Part shown: one piece after another, positions 23,423 through 31,728 of the stretch
Layout: the number at the start of each line of letters is the position of its first letter
Numbering within the stretch: position 1 is the stretch's first letter
Made by a program: the position numbers and the translations under genes
Source of the DNA: Candidatus Desulfosporosinus infrequens
GTDB taxonomy: Bacteria; Bacillota; Desulfitobacteriia; Desulfitobacteriales; Desulfitobacteriaceae
DNA: 39,788 nt
Assembly: GCA_900290375.1 (NCBI GenBank)
Contig: OMOF01000512.1
Span: 1-39,788 of the forward strand
Direction of reading: 5' to 3'
Notes under the pieces: model-generated
What the model saw: the letters and a program-made list of their open reading frames with translations, nothing else
The model's database searches: none
Told to the model about the DNA's origin: nothing

Positions 23423-23704
23423 TTACTTAATAAATTTGGTAAGCACCCCAATAAGCTCTTCAATCGCAGCTTCCTGGTCATGGTTTTCAACGGCGTTTTT
23501 CATACATCCTCGCGAATGGTGTTCAAAGACGATTGTGCCAACTCTATTGATTGCAGCACGAACTGCAGCTACTTGAATCAATACGTCAACACAATACTTG
23601 TCACTCTCAACCATGCGTTGAATCCCTTTTACCTGACCTTCAATTTTTTTCAGCCTGCGCATCAGATCCTCTTTGGATTCTGAATAAGGGGTCGAATTAG
23701 TCAT
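23423..23704 (-). CDS. csoR: CsoR family metal-sensing repressor
   Basis: 93 residues. All-helical DUF156/CsoR fold that releases DNA on Cu(I) binding. The ligand set C38 (KYCVDVL), H63 and C67 (EHHSRGCM) fits the copper-sensing C-H-C pattern; RcnR/FrmR types differ at these sites. RLKKIEGQVKGIQRMVE is the usual DNA-contact helix region. The ATG at 23704 has GGAGGA upstream. A CsoR-like operator sits between the -10 box and the start, so it very likely represses itself and trxA. No copper ATPase or copper chaperone gene is adjacent. Confidence 0.92.
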   Translation of the reverse strand: MTNSTPYSESKEDLMRRLKKIEGQVKGIQRMVESDKYCVDVLIQVAAVRAAINRVGTIVFEHHSRGCMKNAVENHDQEAAIEELIGVLTKFIK

Positions 23705-23720
23705 GCCGTCTATTCCTCCG

Positions 23721-23737
23721 ATACCCTAAGGGGGTAG
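23721..23737 (-). promoter_or_regulatory. CsoR-type operator
   Basis: ATACCCTAAGGGGGTAG, a G/C-tract dyad that closely resembles the B. subtilis copZA operator recognised by CsoR. It lies between the promoter and the csoR ribosome site. Confidence 0.75.
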
Positions 23738-23747
23738 CTATAAAGCT

Positions 23748-23777
23748 ATTATAGCTAATAACCCCCTCCCCTGTCAA
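23748..23777 (-). promoter_or_regulatory. Promoter of csoR-trxA
   Basis: TTGACA (23777-23772), 18-base spacer that contains GGGGAGGGGG, then a perfect TATAAT (23753-23748). The G-rich spacer may add a second repressor contact. Confidence 0.8.
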
Positions 23778-24039
23778 ACAGTTCTAGGAAAAAAATACCC
23801 AGAAATAAAATTGCACGTTCTTTCATTCACCGGCTTACCTATAACGAGGTAGAAACGTTTCTTAGCTATAAAAGCCCACAAAACGTATTCGCGTTAACTA
23901 ACGCGAACAGCGCCACAACCCCACGATCGTTCCAAATCCCATATACCCAAACCCGAGGAGTTTCTCAGCTAAATGCAAGCCAAGAACCGTCCCCACCTTG
24001 CGTCCCTCGGTCGTCCCAACCCCCGTTGACCCAAGCCAA
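23778..24039. other. Non-coding stretch with hairpin and degenerate repeats
   Basis: No gene. TTCGCGTT-AACT-AACGCGAA forms an 8-bp hairpin at 23888-23907. The words GTTTCTTAGCTATAAAAGC (about 23857), GAGTTTCTCAGCTAAATGCAAGC (about 23958) and GAAGTTTCTTAGCTTAG (24043) look like decayed relatives of the left stem strand of the 24040-24335 element. CCAAGAACCGTCCCC near 23980 resembles the AACCGTCCCC words of the 8.1-8.4 kb cluster. Confidence 0.5.
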
Positions 24040-24335
24040 GAGGAAGTTTCTTAGCTTAGTGAAGCACTTAGCGGAATTGCGTCAATGAGCGCAGACGATT
24101 TTGCGTGAAGAAACGCAACGGTTCACATGCGACGGAACAGGATGTTCCTAGTGTCGAATGCGCCAAGGATGGCATAGCATTCGACCAGAAAGCCCAGAGG
24201 TTTTGCGTTTTAGCAAAATCGTCAAGCGAATAGCAATGCAGCGTGTCGATCACGATAGTCTCCAGTGGAGAGTATCGCCGAAGCCGTGATCCCTCAAGGA
24301 ATACCTAGCGGCGTAGGATGCTAAGAAACTTCCTC
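24040..24335 (+). other. Large structured element with (A)AGGAT-loop hairpins (candidate non-coding RNA or MITE-like DNA)
   Basis: Outer stem GAGGAAGTTTCTTAGC (24040-24055) with GCTAAGAAACTTCCTC (24320-24335), 16 of 16. Inner stem GACGATTTTGC (24094-24104) with GCAAAATCGTC (24213-24223), 11 of 11, and AAACGCAA (24111-24118) with TTGCGTTT (24203-24210). Hairpin GGAAC-AGGAT-GTTCC (24134-24148). Hairpin GTCGAATGC (24153-24161) with GCATTCGAC (24177-24185), capped by GCC-AAGGAT-GGC. A further arm ATCACG/CGTGAT (24249-24254, 24285-24290) encloses TCTCC-AGT-GGAGA. It lies just past the aspS stop, in the antisense direction if the AGGAT strand is the RNA. No plus-strand promoter is clear. Confidence 0.6.
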
Positions 24336-24358
24336 TCACTTGCAATCATCTACTCCCT

Positions 24359-26143
24359 CTATTTCTTTTGATTTATCTCAAGATCCGTCTTAATGTGCAA
24401 TTCCTTTAATTGTTTGTCCGCCACCATTGATGGAGCCTGTACCATTATATCTGAAGCGCTTTGCGTTTTGGGGAAAGCAATTACGTCTCGGATGTTATCC
24501 TTTCCAGTTAAGAGCATAATCATTCGGTCTAACCCGAAAGCGATTCCACCGTGGGGTGGAGTTCCGTATTCAAAAGCTTCCAAAAGATACCCGAATTTAT
24601 CCATTGCTTCTTCCTCGGATATTCCTAATAAATTGAACAGTTTCTCCTGGGTACCTCGCCGATGTATTCGAATACTCCCTCCGCCAAGCTCTGTGCCATT
24701 AAGTACCATATCATACGCTTTAGACCGAACTCTAAGCGGTTCTGTCTCTAGGAGCGGCAAATCTTCATCCATGGGAGCCGTAAAGGGATGATGAATTGCG
24801 ATGTAACGTTGTTGCTCATCGTCATATTCTAAAAGTGGGAATTCTGTAACCCATAAGAAATTCATAGTATCTTCCGGAATCAGTCCTAAGCGTTTTGCCA
24901 ATTCCAAACGGAGATGTCCAAGTGCATCGGAGACAATAGCGTACGTATCAGCAACAAAAAATAAGATATCACCGGTTTCTGCGCGCATGCGTTCAAGCAA
25001 GGCACTCATTTCTTGCTCTGTAAAGAATTTAGCAATGGGGGATTTTATCCCTTCTTCAGCCAGGACAATCCAAGCCAAACCCTTCGCCCGATAAGTACTA
25101 ACAAACTTTCCCAGGTCATCGATCTCGCGCCGTGGCAACCCGGCACAGCCTTTGGCACAAATACATTTCACACTCCCACCGCCTGCCACCACACTGGCAA
25201 ACACTTTGAAGCCGGTCTTGCCCACAAGGTCTCCGACATCAATGAGTTCCATACCAAAACGCGTATCCGGTTTATCCGACCCGTAACGTTCCAAGGCTTC
25301 CTTATGGGTTAGACGCGGGAAGGGAAGGTCTAGGGATTTCCCCATCGTTTCTTGGAAAATCCGCGCCATCAATTGTTCCATCATAGAAAGGATGTCTTCC
25401 ACTTCGACAAAGGACATCTCAACATCAAGCTGGGTGAATTCCGGTTGACGATCCGCTCGAAGATCCTCATCTCGGAAACAACGGGCGATTTGGAAATACT
25501 TCTCCATCCCACTCACCATAAGGAGCTGTTTATATATTTGCGGTGACTGAGGTAAGGCATAAAATTCGCCTGGGCGAACACGACTCGGCACGAGATAGTC
25601 TCGGGCCCCTTCGGGTGAGGATTTGGTGAGTATCGGGGTGTCGATTTCATAGAAACCTTGTTTGTCAAAAAAAGCCCGCATAATTTGCATAACTTGATGC
25701 CGGATTTTGAACACAGCCTGCATTTCTGGTCGACGCAAATCAAGATAGCGATATTTAAGCCGCACTGTTTCGTCCACATCAACTTGATCCACAATATAAT
25801 AGGGGGGAGTTTTGGAGCCGTTTAGTATCTCAAGGGACTCCGCAATAATTTCGATCTTGCCTGTAGCTAAGTTCGCATTAATCATCCCTTGAGGCCGTGC
25901 GATGACTTGACCCAGAATAGACACTACAAACTCAGAACGAAGGCTTTCCGCTACAGAAAATCCAGTTCCCATTTTCTCTGGGTCAAAGACAACTTGAACA
26001 ATACCGGAACGATCCCGTAGGTCAACAAAAATCAATCCTCCGTGGTCACGACGGCGCTGAACCCAGCCCAGCAAACGAACGACTTCCCCAACTTTCTCTA
26101 ACCCTAATTCACCGTTTTCAACACGTTCTGAAAATATCGTCAT
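24359..26143 (-). CDS. aspS: Aspartyl-tRNA synthetase
   Basis: 594 residues, bacterial type with the GAD insertion domain. OB-fold anticodon domain first (VRLLGWVQRRRDHGGLIFVDLRDRSGIVQVVFDP), then class II motif 2 (FRDEDLRADRQPEFTQLDVEMSF), the insertion domain (about 280-420) and motif 3 (GIAFGLDRMIMLL). Whether it also charges tRNA-Asn cannot be decided here. The ATG at 26143 is chosen since AGAGAGGTG lies 6 bases before it; it begins one base past the hisS stop, so the genes are translationally coupled. The same T-box leader in front of hisS controls both. Confidence 0.96.
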   Translation of the reverse strand: MTIFSERVENGELGLEKVGEVVRLLGWVQRRRDHGGLIFVDLRDRSGIVQVVFDPEKMGTGFSVAESLRSEFVVSILGQVIARPQGMINANLATGKIEIIAESLEILNGSKTPPYYIVDQVDVDETVRLKYRYLDLRRPEMQAVFKIRHQVMQIMRAFFDKQGFYEIDTPILTKSSPEGARDYLVPSRVRPGEFYALPQSPQIYKQLLMVSGMEKYFQIARCFRDEDLRADRQPEFTQLDVEMSFVEVEDILSMMEQLMARIFQETMGKSLDLPFPRLTHKEALERYGSDKPDTRFGMELIDVGDLVGKTGFKVFASVVAGGGSVKCICAKGCAGLPRREIDDLGKFVSTYRAKGLAWIVLAEEGIKSPIAKFFTEQEMSALLERMRAETGDILFFVADTYAIVSDALGHLRLELAKRLGLIPEDTMNFLWVTEFPLLEYDDEQQRYIAIHHPFTAPMDEDLPLLETEPLRVRSKAYDMVLNGTELGGGSIRIHRRGTQEKLFNLLGISEEEAMDKFGYLLEAFEYGTPPHGGIAFGLDRMIMLLTGKDNIRDVIAFPKTQSASDIMVQAPSMVADKQLKELHIKTDLEINQKK

Positions 26144-26144
26144 G

Positions 26145-27416
26145 CTAAACACCTCTCTGAAACTTCTTTTTAATTTCTTCAACTGCCTTAACGAGTGGAA
26201 TCTCAATTTGATCCCCTAACCTTAAGTCTCGAATCAGGAGCAGATTTTGCTCTAGTTCTGTTTCCCCTAAGATCAAGGCATATTGAGCACCTAAGCGGTT
26301 AGCCGCTTTTAGTTGGGTTTTTAAACTTCGGCCTAACAGATCCATACTCACAGGGATACCCTGATATCTCAAGGCGCTTAGGAGTGCAAATCCCTCGTTC
26401 TCGGCTTTCTCTCCCAAAGCGATCAGCATAGCGAACAGCCTAGGTTTTTCCTCTGGGAGTTTATGTTGAACTTGAAGTGCAGCTAAAACGCGTTCCAACC
26501 CCATCGCAAATCCGATCCCTGGGGTTGGTGGTCCGCCAATTTCCTCCACCAGCCCATCATACCGACCACCTCCACAGATGGCACTTTGAGCCCCGATTTC
26601 TTCTACCATAACTTCAAAGGCTGTTTTTGTGTAATAATCCAAACCCCGGACCAGGCGCGGATTAACTCGATAAACCACTCCAGCTAGGCCCAATAAGACA
26701 AGAACCCTCTCAAAGTGGGTGCTACAATCCATGCAAAGGGTATCATGAGTTGTCGGAGCCCCTGTAGTCACCGCTTGACAGGTTGGGTTCTTACAATCGA
26801 GGATACGCAAGGGATTGCGTTCAAACCGTTCCCTGCAGTCATTACAAAGTTCGTTTTGGCGTGGGGTTAGAAATTCCTGAAGTTGTTTACGGTGCTTGGC
26901 CCGGCACGTCGGACAGCCCACCGAATTGACGTGCACTTCAAGCCCGGTAAGCCCGAGCCGTTGATAGAGATTCCAGACTAAGCTGATCACTTCTGCGTCA
27001 ACTACTGGTTGGTCAGCACCCAACACCTCAATTCCAAATTGGTGGAACTGGCGAAAACGTCCACTTTGCGGCCGTTCATAGCGAAACATCGGGCCCATAT
27101 AATACAGCTTCACAGGTTGAGGATGCCCGTAGAGCTTGTTTTCCACATAAGCACGGCATACGGAAGCCGTCAGTTCCGGACGAAGGGTCATCGAACGGTC
27201 CCCTTTGTCCATAAAGGTATACATTTCTTTCTTGACAATGTCTGTTGTCTGTCCAACACCTCGCTGGAAAAGTTCTGTTGCTTCAAATATTGGCGTACGA
27301 ATCTCTTCATACCCATATGCGCGACAGACTGTTCGAATAGTTTCTTCGAGATATTGCCATTGTTCAACCGTGCCTGGCAACAAATCCTGAGTCCCTTTTG
27401 GACGCTGAATCGACAT
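26145..27416 (-). CDS. hisS: Histidyl-tRNA synthetase
   Basis: 423 residues. Class II synthetase core: QRPKGTQDLLPG at the start, motif 2 region MTLRPELTASVCRAYVENKL and FRYERPQSGRFRQFHQFGIEV, and the His-specific RGLDYYTKTAFEV and GGGRYDGLVEEIGG. A Cys-rich insertion (CPTCRAKH, CNDCRERFERNPLRILDCKNPTC, CMDC) can bind zinc, as in many Firmicutes HisRS. A C-terminal anticodon-binding domain follows. The ATG at 27416 follows AAGGAGGG by 6 bases; the longer frame to 27455 runs into the leader. aspS follows without a gap. Confidence 0.96.
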   Translation of the reverse strand: MSIQRPKGTQDLLPGTVEQWQYLEETIRTVCRAYGYEEIRTPIFEATELFQRGVGQTTDIVKKEMYTFMDKGDRSMTLRPELTASVCRAYVENKLYGHPQPVKLYYMGPMFRYERPQSGRFRQFHQFGIEVLGADQPVVDAEVISLVWNLYQRLGLTGLEVHVNSVGCPTCRAKHRKQLQEFLTPRQNELCNDCRERFERNPLRILDCKNPTCQAVTTGAPTTHDTLCMDCSTHFERVLVLLGLAGVVYRVNPRLVRGLDYYTKTAFEVMVEEIGAQSAICGGGRYDGLVEEIGGPPTPGIGFAMGLERVLAALQVQHKLPEEKPRLFAMLIALGEKAENEGFALLSALRYQGIPVSMDLLGRSLKTQLKAANRLGAQYALILGETELEQNLLLIRDLRLGDQIEIPLVKAVEEIKKKFQRGV

Positions 27417-27447
27417 AGTTACCCTCCTTGATCCAAAATTTCTCCTC

Positions 27448-27506
27448 AGGCACATTCAAGAAAATATCCATGGCATCTTTGACTTGTTATTTTCTTTCAT
27501 ATGCCT
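27448..27506 (-). repeat. 59-bp hairpin repeat, copy 2
   Basis: Matches 3965-4023 at 55 of 59 positions, same orientation. It sits between the T-box terminator and the hisS ribosome site. Ends pair as AGGCA...TGCCT with AAGAAAATA/TATTTTCTT; the loop reads CCATGGCATCTTTGACTTG. The stem is better preserved here than in copy 1. Confidence 0.85.
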
Positions 27507-27515
27507 TTAAAAAAA

Positions 27516-27745
27516 GCCCTCGTTCCTTGCTTTGCGCAAGGGACGAGAACTTCTCGTGGTGCCACCCTAATTGACGGAATTTCTCCGCCCACTTTTCAGT
27601 CATTAACGAGACCAGTCGTGCAAAAATACTCCCATTTAGGGTGTTCTACCGAGTGTCTCTCGAGCTAGTTCCAGTCTTGCTAGCCCTCCCTGAAGAGAGG
27701 ATGACGCGGAATTTTCCTAAAAGGTATCGTAAGTATTTTATACAT
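27516..27745 (-). promoter_or_regulatory. T-box leader of hisS-aspS
   Basis: T-box motif AGGGTGGCACCACG (27568-27555 region) and a terminator, CTCGTCCCTTGC/GCAAGGAACGAG (27547-27519), followed by a T7 run at 27515-27509. AAAATACT (about 27738-27731) and AGTATTTT close a long Stem I; TACC/GGTA inside it bounds an internal loop with GAA-CAC-CC on its 3' side, so CAC (His) is the best specifier candidate. The bulge UGGC would pair with a GCCA tRNA end, as in tRNA-Asp (G73), not with the CCCA end of a standard tRNA-His. Leader length of about 180 bases before the T-box is normal. Confidence 0.9.
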
Positions 27746-27752
27746 ATCCGTC

Positions 27753-27782
27753 ATTTTATCAAAAAAAATTATAATTTGTCAA
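27753..27782 (-). promoter_or_regulatory. Promoter of hisS-aspS
   Basis: TTGACA (27782-27777), 18-base A/T-rich spacer, TAAAAT (27758-27753). Confidence 0.75.
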
Positions 27783-27817
27783 TTAACACTGCAACCTGTG
27801 CGTTTAAATGATCTACA

Positions 27818-28444
27818 TTACTTACACAAATAAGGATTATCCCGTTTTTCCTCTCCGATGCTGGTCTCTTCGCCATGCCCTGGGAAAACCCTAGTATCTT
27901 CCGGAAGGATCAGGAGTTTTTCCTTCACTCCTTGAAGAAGTTGATCTAACGATCCTCCTGGAAAATCTGTACGACCGATTGACCCGGCAAATAGCGTGTC
28001 CCCGCTAAAAAGACCTTCAGTGCATAAAAAACAAACACATCCTGGAGAGTGCCCGGGAGTTGAAATTACTTTTAAGAGTTGTTTCCCAATGCTAAGCTCT
28101 TGGCCATCCTGAAGCAGAAAATCCGCGCTTTGCAGAACGACATTTGACCCTACAAAACTGGAAAGGTTCTTTTTCGCATCGGTGAGCATTTCTGCGTCCC
28201 CTGCGTGGATCCCCACTAAGACATCCTCCCCTAAAAGAGCTTTGAGTTCATCCACAGCACCAATGTGATCCACATGCCCGTGGGTAAGCAGAATATAGTC
28301 TACTTGGAGACCCTTCTCCAAAATCCAGTGGTAAATCTTTTTTCCATCAGCCCCCGGATCAATAATAGCTGCTTTCTTACTTTCCATACAGGCGTAAAGG
28401 TAACAATTTGCCCCAAGGGCACCCAATGCTCGACCCTCAATCAT
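27818..28444 (-). CDS. MBL-fold hydrolase, glyoxalase II-like
   Basis: 208 residues. Metallo-beta-lactamase fold with the metal motif THGHVDHIGA, further His in STPGHSPGC, Asp in FSGDTLFAGSIGRTDFPGG and the last His in FPGHGEET. Length and motifs match YcbL/GloB-type hydrolases of thioesters. The ATG at 28444 is preceded by AGGAGG with 8 bases between; the ATG two codons earlier would be too close. It lies 12 bases after dtd, as the last gene of the recJ-apt-relA-dtd unit. Confidence 0.9.
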   Translation of the reverse strand: MIEGRALGALGANCYLYACMESKKAAIIDPGADGKKIYHWILEKGLQVDYILLTHGHVDHIGAVDELKALLGEDVLVGIHAGDAEMLTDAKKNLSSFVGSNVVLQSADFLLQDGQELSIGKQLLKVISTPGHSPGCVCFLCTEGLFSGDTLFAGSIGRTDFPGGSLDQLLQGVKEKLLILPEDTRVFPGHGEETSIGEEKRDNPYLCK

Positions 28445-28456
28445 CCACATTTCCTC

Positions 28457-28906
28457 CTAGAATTTCTTCTCACTATCTAAAAGTAACGTCACCGGTCCAT
28501 CGTTAATCAACTCTACATCCATTTGAGCCTGAAAAACTCCCGTTTCCACCTTTAAGCCATGATTACGGATTCCTGCCACAACACGCTCATACATGGCTTT
28601 GGCCTGCTCCGGCGGTGCAGCAGTCTTAAAGCTGGGACGTTTTCCGCTCCGACAATCACCGTAGAGGGTAAACTGAGAAACCATCAGAATTGCTCCACCC
28701 ACATCCTGTACGGAACGGTTCATTTTACCTTCTTCATCTTCAAAAATCCGCAGCCCCACAAGTTTATCAACCATCCAGGTTATATCGTCTTCTCCGTCTT
28801 CCTGCCCGACAGCTAAGAGGATCAAAAGTCCTGCCGAAATTTCCCCAACTCTTTCTCCATTTACTGTAACCGAGGCGCGTTTAACGCGCTGCACGACACT
28901 GCGCAT
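28457..28906 (-). CDS. dtd: D-aminoacyl-tRNA deacylase
   Basis: 149 residues. Removes D-amino acids (and Gly) from mischarged tRNAs. [18 protein letters not shown] at the start, the SQFTLYGD motif and the cross-subunit Gly-cisPro motif [11 protein letters not shown] are present. The ATG at 28906 is chosen: AGGAGGAAA lies 5-6 bases upstream and MRSVVQRV is the family N-terminus. relA ends one base away (28908), showing tight coupling as in B. subtilis relA-dtd. Confidence 0.96.
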   Translation of the reverse strand: MRSVVQRVKRASVTVNGERVGEISAGLLILLAVGQEDGEDDITWMVDKLVGLRIFEDEEGKMNRSVQDVGGAILMVSQFTLYGDCRSGKRPSFKTAAPPEQAKAMYERVVAGIRNHGLKVETGVFQAQMDVELINDGPVTLLLDSEKKF

Positions 28907-28907
28907 C

Positions 28908-31157
28908 TTACTTTCCTCCTGCATGAATCCGCTTAACTTCCGTAATGTCTTTGACCTTACGAATTTTATTCATCACCATTTTAAGCTGTTCGAGGTTCCG
29001 TATTTCGATACGCAGCTGAATATCCGCCAGATTATCTTTCCCCACTCGAGCATTAATCCCTAAAATATGAGCACGCGTATCTAAAACAGTGTTCATGACC
29101 TCGGTAACCAAACGCGGCTTGTCCACGCCATAGATTTGAATATCAACAGGATAGATGGAATCGACCTGTTCAGCCCACACAACTTCAACGACCCGATCCC
29201 CCTCTTCTTGAGTGTGACCAAGGATATTATTACAATCACCACGATGAATAGATACCCCGCGACCCCTGGTAATATAACCGACAATGTCATCCCCGGGCAG
29301 CGGATTACAACACTGCGCGAAACGGACCAACACATTATCGACGCCTTTAACTCGGACCCCGTGAGAGGCTTTTCCGTATACATTTTGTGTTAGTGCTTTT
29401 CCCTCGTTTTGTTGAAGAGCCGCAAGTTGCAACTTTTCTTTTTCCTCTTTCGAGAGATCCTCACGCAAGCGCATGAGGACTTTATTGGAGGTTAGGACAC
29501 CGTCTCCAATCGCGGCATACAAATCCTCGATCGCAACAAAGTTTTGGCTCTTGCCATACGCGTAAAGGCTCTCTGATTTCAAGAAACTTCCCGGGTCAAG
29601 ACCGAGCTTACGGACCTCCCGCTCCAAACTTTCACGACCACGAGCGATGTTATCCTCTCGCTGCTCTTTCTTAAACCATGCCCTAATCCGGTTCTTTGCT
29701 TGCGAAGTTTTAACAATAGCCAACCAATCTCGGCTGGGTCCGCCTCCTTGTTTTGACGTCAGAATTTCAAGAATATCACCGTTGGTCAGTTTTGTCTCGA
29801 GGGGTACAATCCGTCCATTAATTTTTGCGCCAATGCAGCGATGCCCCACATCCGTATGAACGCGATAGGCAAAATCAATGGGACAGGAACCTGCTGGCAG
29901 TTCAACCACATCCCCTTTGGGAGTAAACACAAAAACGGTATCTGCAAATAAGTCGATCTTAAGAGATTCCATGAATTCTCCGGCATCCCGGGAATCATGT
30001 TGCCACTCCAACAACTGACGTAACCAAGAAAGTTTTTGATCAAAATTGACACTCGCCGTTTTGTTACCACTGTCTTTATGGCAGGCTTCTTTAGAGCCAC
30101 CTTCTTTATGACAGGCTTCTTTAGGACCACCTTCTTTGTACTTCCAATGTGCAGCGATACCGTATTCTGACGTTCTGTGCATTTCACAGGTCCGGATCTG
30201 AATTTCGAAAGGCTCCCCGTGAACTCCGATCAAGGTAGTATGTAGAGACTGATACATATTAGGTTTAGGCATAGCGATATAGTCTTTAAAACGCCCTGGT
30301 ATCGGTTTCCATAAAGTGTGGATAATTCCTAGTGCCCCATAACAATCATTGACAGATTCCACCACCACTCGAATTGCCATTAGATCGTAAATTTCGCTTA
30401 GTTCTTTATGCTGAGTAGTCATTTTATGGTAAATGCTATAAAAATGTTTGGGGCGACCAGCGATGTCTGCATAAATTTCCACTTCATCCAAGCGGTCTCG
30501 CATTTGCACGATAACCTCGTTGATATAGGCTTCCCGTTCCCGCCTTTTCAAGGCGATTCCTTCCACTAAATCATAGTATTCCTGAGGTTTGAGGTAGCGA
30601 AATGAAAGATCTTCCAGCTCCCATTTAATTCGGAAAATCCCGAGACGATTGGCCAGCGGCGCAAATATTTCCAGGGTCTCCTGAGCAATTTCCTTTTGTT
30701 TTTCTACTGAATGATATTTCAAAGTACGCATATTATGGAGGCGATCGGCAAGTTTAATCAGAATAACTCGGATATCCTTAGCCATAGCTAGGAACATCTT
30801 CCGCAAATTCTCTACTTGTTGCTCCATCTTACTCTTGTACTCTATCCGTCCGAGTTTAGTCACTCCATCAACAAGCAAAGCGATTTCCGAACCGAATTCT
30901 TTCTCGATATCTAAAATTGTATACGTTGTATCTTCCACGACATCATGAAGCAAGGAGGCCGCAATAGTTGCCTCATCCATTTCCAGTTCAACCAAAATCT
31001 GCGCGACTTCCAGAGGATGCAGAATATAGTCTTCCCCAGAGTTGCGCAGTTGCCCCCGGTGTGCCTCTTCAGCAAATTGATAGGCCTTTTCCACTATGGC
31101 TAATTGTGCCTGCGGAAAGGTTTTTTGCAGTTTTACCATTAACTCCGTGAAGGACAT
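28908..31157 (-). CDS. relA: Bifunctional (p)ppGpp synthetase/hydrolase, Rel
   Basis: 749 residues from the ATG at 31157, which follows AGGAG by 7 bases. Domains in order: HD hydrolase (about 40-190, with [12 protein letters not shown] and [12 protein letters not shown]), synthetase (about 225-345, with [12 protein letters not shown] and [17 protein letters not shown]), TGS (about 390-455, [31 protein letters not shown]), zinc-finger/helical part ([31 protein letters not shown]) and a C-terminal ACT domain. It makes and degrades the alarmone during starvation. Between synthetase and TGS there is an insertion with repeated [20 protein letters not shown] units. It belongs to the recJ-apt-relA-dtd cluster. 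Confidence 0.96.
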   Translation of the reverse strand: MSFTELMVKLQKTFPQAQLAIVEKAYQFAEEAHRGQLRNSGEDYILHPLEVAQILVELEMDEATIAASLLHDVVEDTTYTILDIEKEFGSEIALLVDGVTKLGRIEYKSKMEQQVENLRKMFLAMAKDIRVILIKLADRLHNMRTLKYHSVEKQKEIAQETLEIFAPLANRLGIFRIKWELEDLSFRYLKPQEYYDLVEGIALKRREREAYINEVIVQMRDRLDEVEIYADIAGRPKHFYSIYHKMTTQHKELSEIYDLMAIRVVVESVNDCYGALGIIHTLWKPIPGRFKDYIAMPKPNMYQSLHTTLIGVHGEPFEIQIRTCEMHRTSEYGIAAHWKYKEGGPKEACHKEGGSKEACHKDSGNKTASVNFDQKLSWLRQLLEWQHDSRDAGEFMESLKIDLFADTVFVFTPKGDVVELPAGSCPIDFAYRVHTDVGHRCIGAKINGRIVPLETKLTNGDILEILTSKQGGGPSRDWLAIVKTSQAKNRIRAWFKKEQREDNIARGRESLEREVRKLGLDPGSFLKSESLYAYGKSQNFVAIEDLYAAIGDGVLTSNKVLMRLREDLSKEEKEKLQLAALQQNEGKALTQNVYGKASHGVRVKGVDNVLVRFAQCCNPLPGDDIVGYITRGRGVSIHRGDCNNILGHTQEEGDRVVEVVWAEQVDSIYPVDIQIYGVDKPRLVTEVMNTVLDTRAHILGINARVGKDNLADIQLRIEIRNLEQLKMVMNKIRKVKDITEVKRIHAGGK

Positions 31158-31200
31158 TGGCGAACTCCTCTCGTAGTGCAATATAACAATTGATGGCTAC

Positions 31201-31713
31201 TCAATATTGAACCAAAGAAAAAACAGGATAATCTCTCAGCTTCTCTCTTCCGTGTAAACTCGTCAATTCAATTAAAAATCCCATCCCAAGCACTGGGGCA
31301 TTGGTCTTCTTCATCAAATTAGCGGTCGCCAACATCGTTCCTCCAGTTGCCAACAGGTCATCCACGACAACAATTCGTTCACCAGGTTTAATGCCGTCCG
31401 CATGGACCTCTAAGGTATCAAAACCATATTCTAAAGCGTAAGTTTCTCTGATAGTTTCTGCAGGCAACTTACCCTGTTTTCGAACCGGAACAAAACCGAT
31501 TCCCAAGGAATAGGCGACCGGAGCGCCCAGCAGGAAGCCACGAGCCTCCGGACCAACGATCACATCCGGCTTCCATTGCTTAATTTTTTCTGTAAGGGCG
31601 TCAATGGCTGCATGATACATCTCGCCATTTTTTAGCAAAGTCGTTATATCCTTGTACGAAATCCCTTCTTTGGGAAAATCAGAAATCACGCGAATATGAT
31701 CTTTAAAGTCCAC
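31201..31713 (-). CDS. apt: Adenine phosphoribosyltransferase
   Basis: 170 residues, full length. Converts adenine and PRPP to AMP in purine salvage. [45 protein letters not shown] and the PRPP-binding [12 protein letters not shown] are typical. The start is GTG at 31713 with AAAGGTGG 7 bases upstream. It sits between recJ and relA as in B. subtilis. Confidence 0.96.
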   Translation of the reverse strand: MDFKDHIRVISDFPKEGISYKDITTLLKNGEMYHAAIDALTEKIKQWKPDVIVGPEARGFLLGAPVAYSLGIGFVPVRKQGKLPAETIRETYALEYGFDTLEVHADGIKPGERIVVVDDLLATGGTMLATANLMKKTNAPVLGMGFLIELTSLHGREKLRDYPVFSLVQY

Positions 31714-31728
31714 GATCGTGCCACCTTT

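Noticed and set aside
24025-24060. Plus-strand promoter (TTGACC) for the 24 kb element
   Set aside because: No acceptable -10 at 16-18 bases, and the site would lie within the closing stem.
24068-24253. 61-codon minus-strand open frame
   Set aside because: It is inside the structured 24040-24335 element; no ribosome site and no recognisable protein features.
24040-24335. Insertion sequence with 16-bp terminal inverted repeats
   Set aside because: No transposase inside and no clear target-site duplication; kept only as a possible MITE-like alternative.
26144-26206. Longer N-terminus for AspS (start at 26206)
   Set aside because: It would overlap the end of hisS, whereas the ATG at 26143 has a strong ribosome site and a family-like N-terminus.
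27417-27455. Longer N-terminus for HisRS
   Set aside because: The extra codons include the AAGGAGGG ribosome site and part of the 59-bp repeat.
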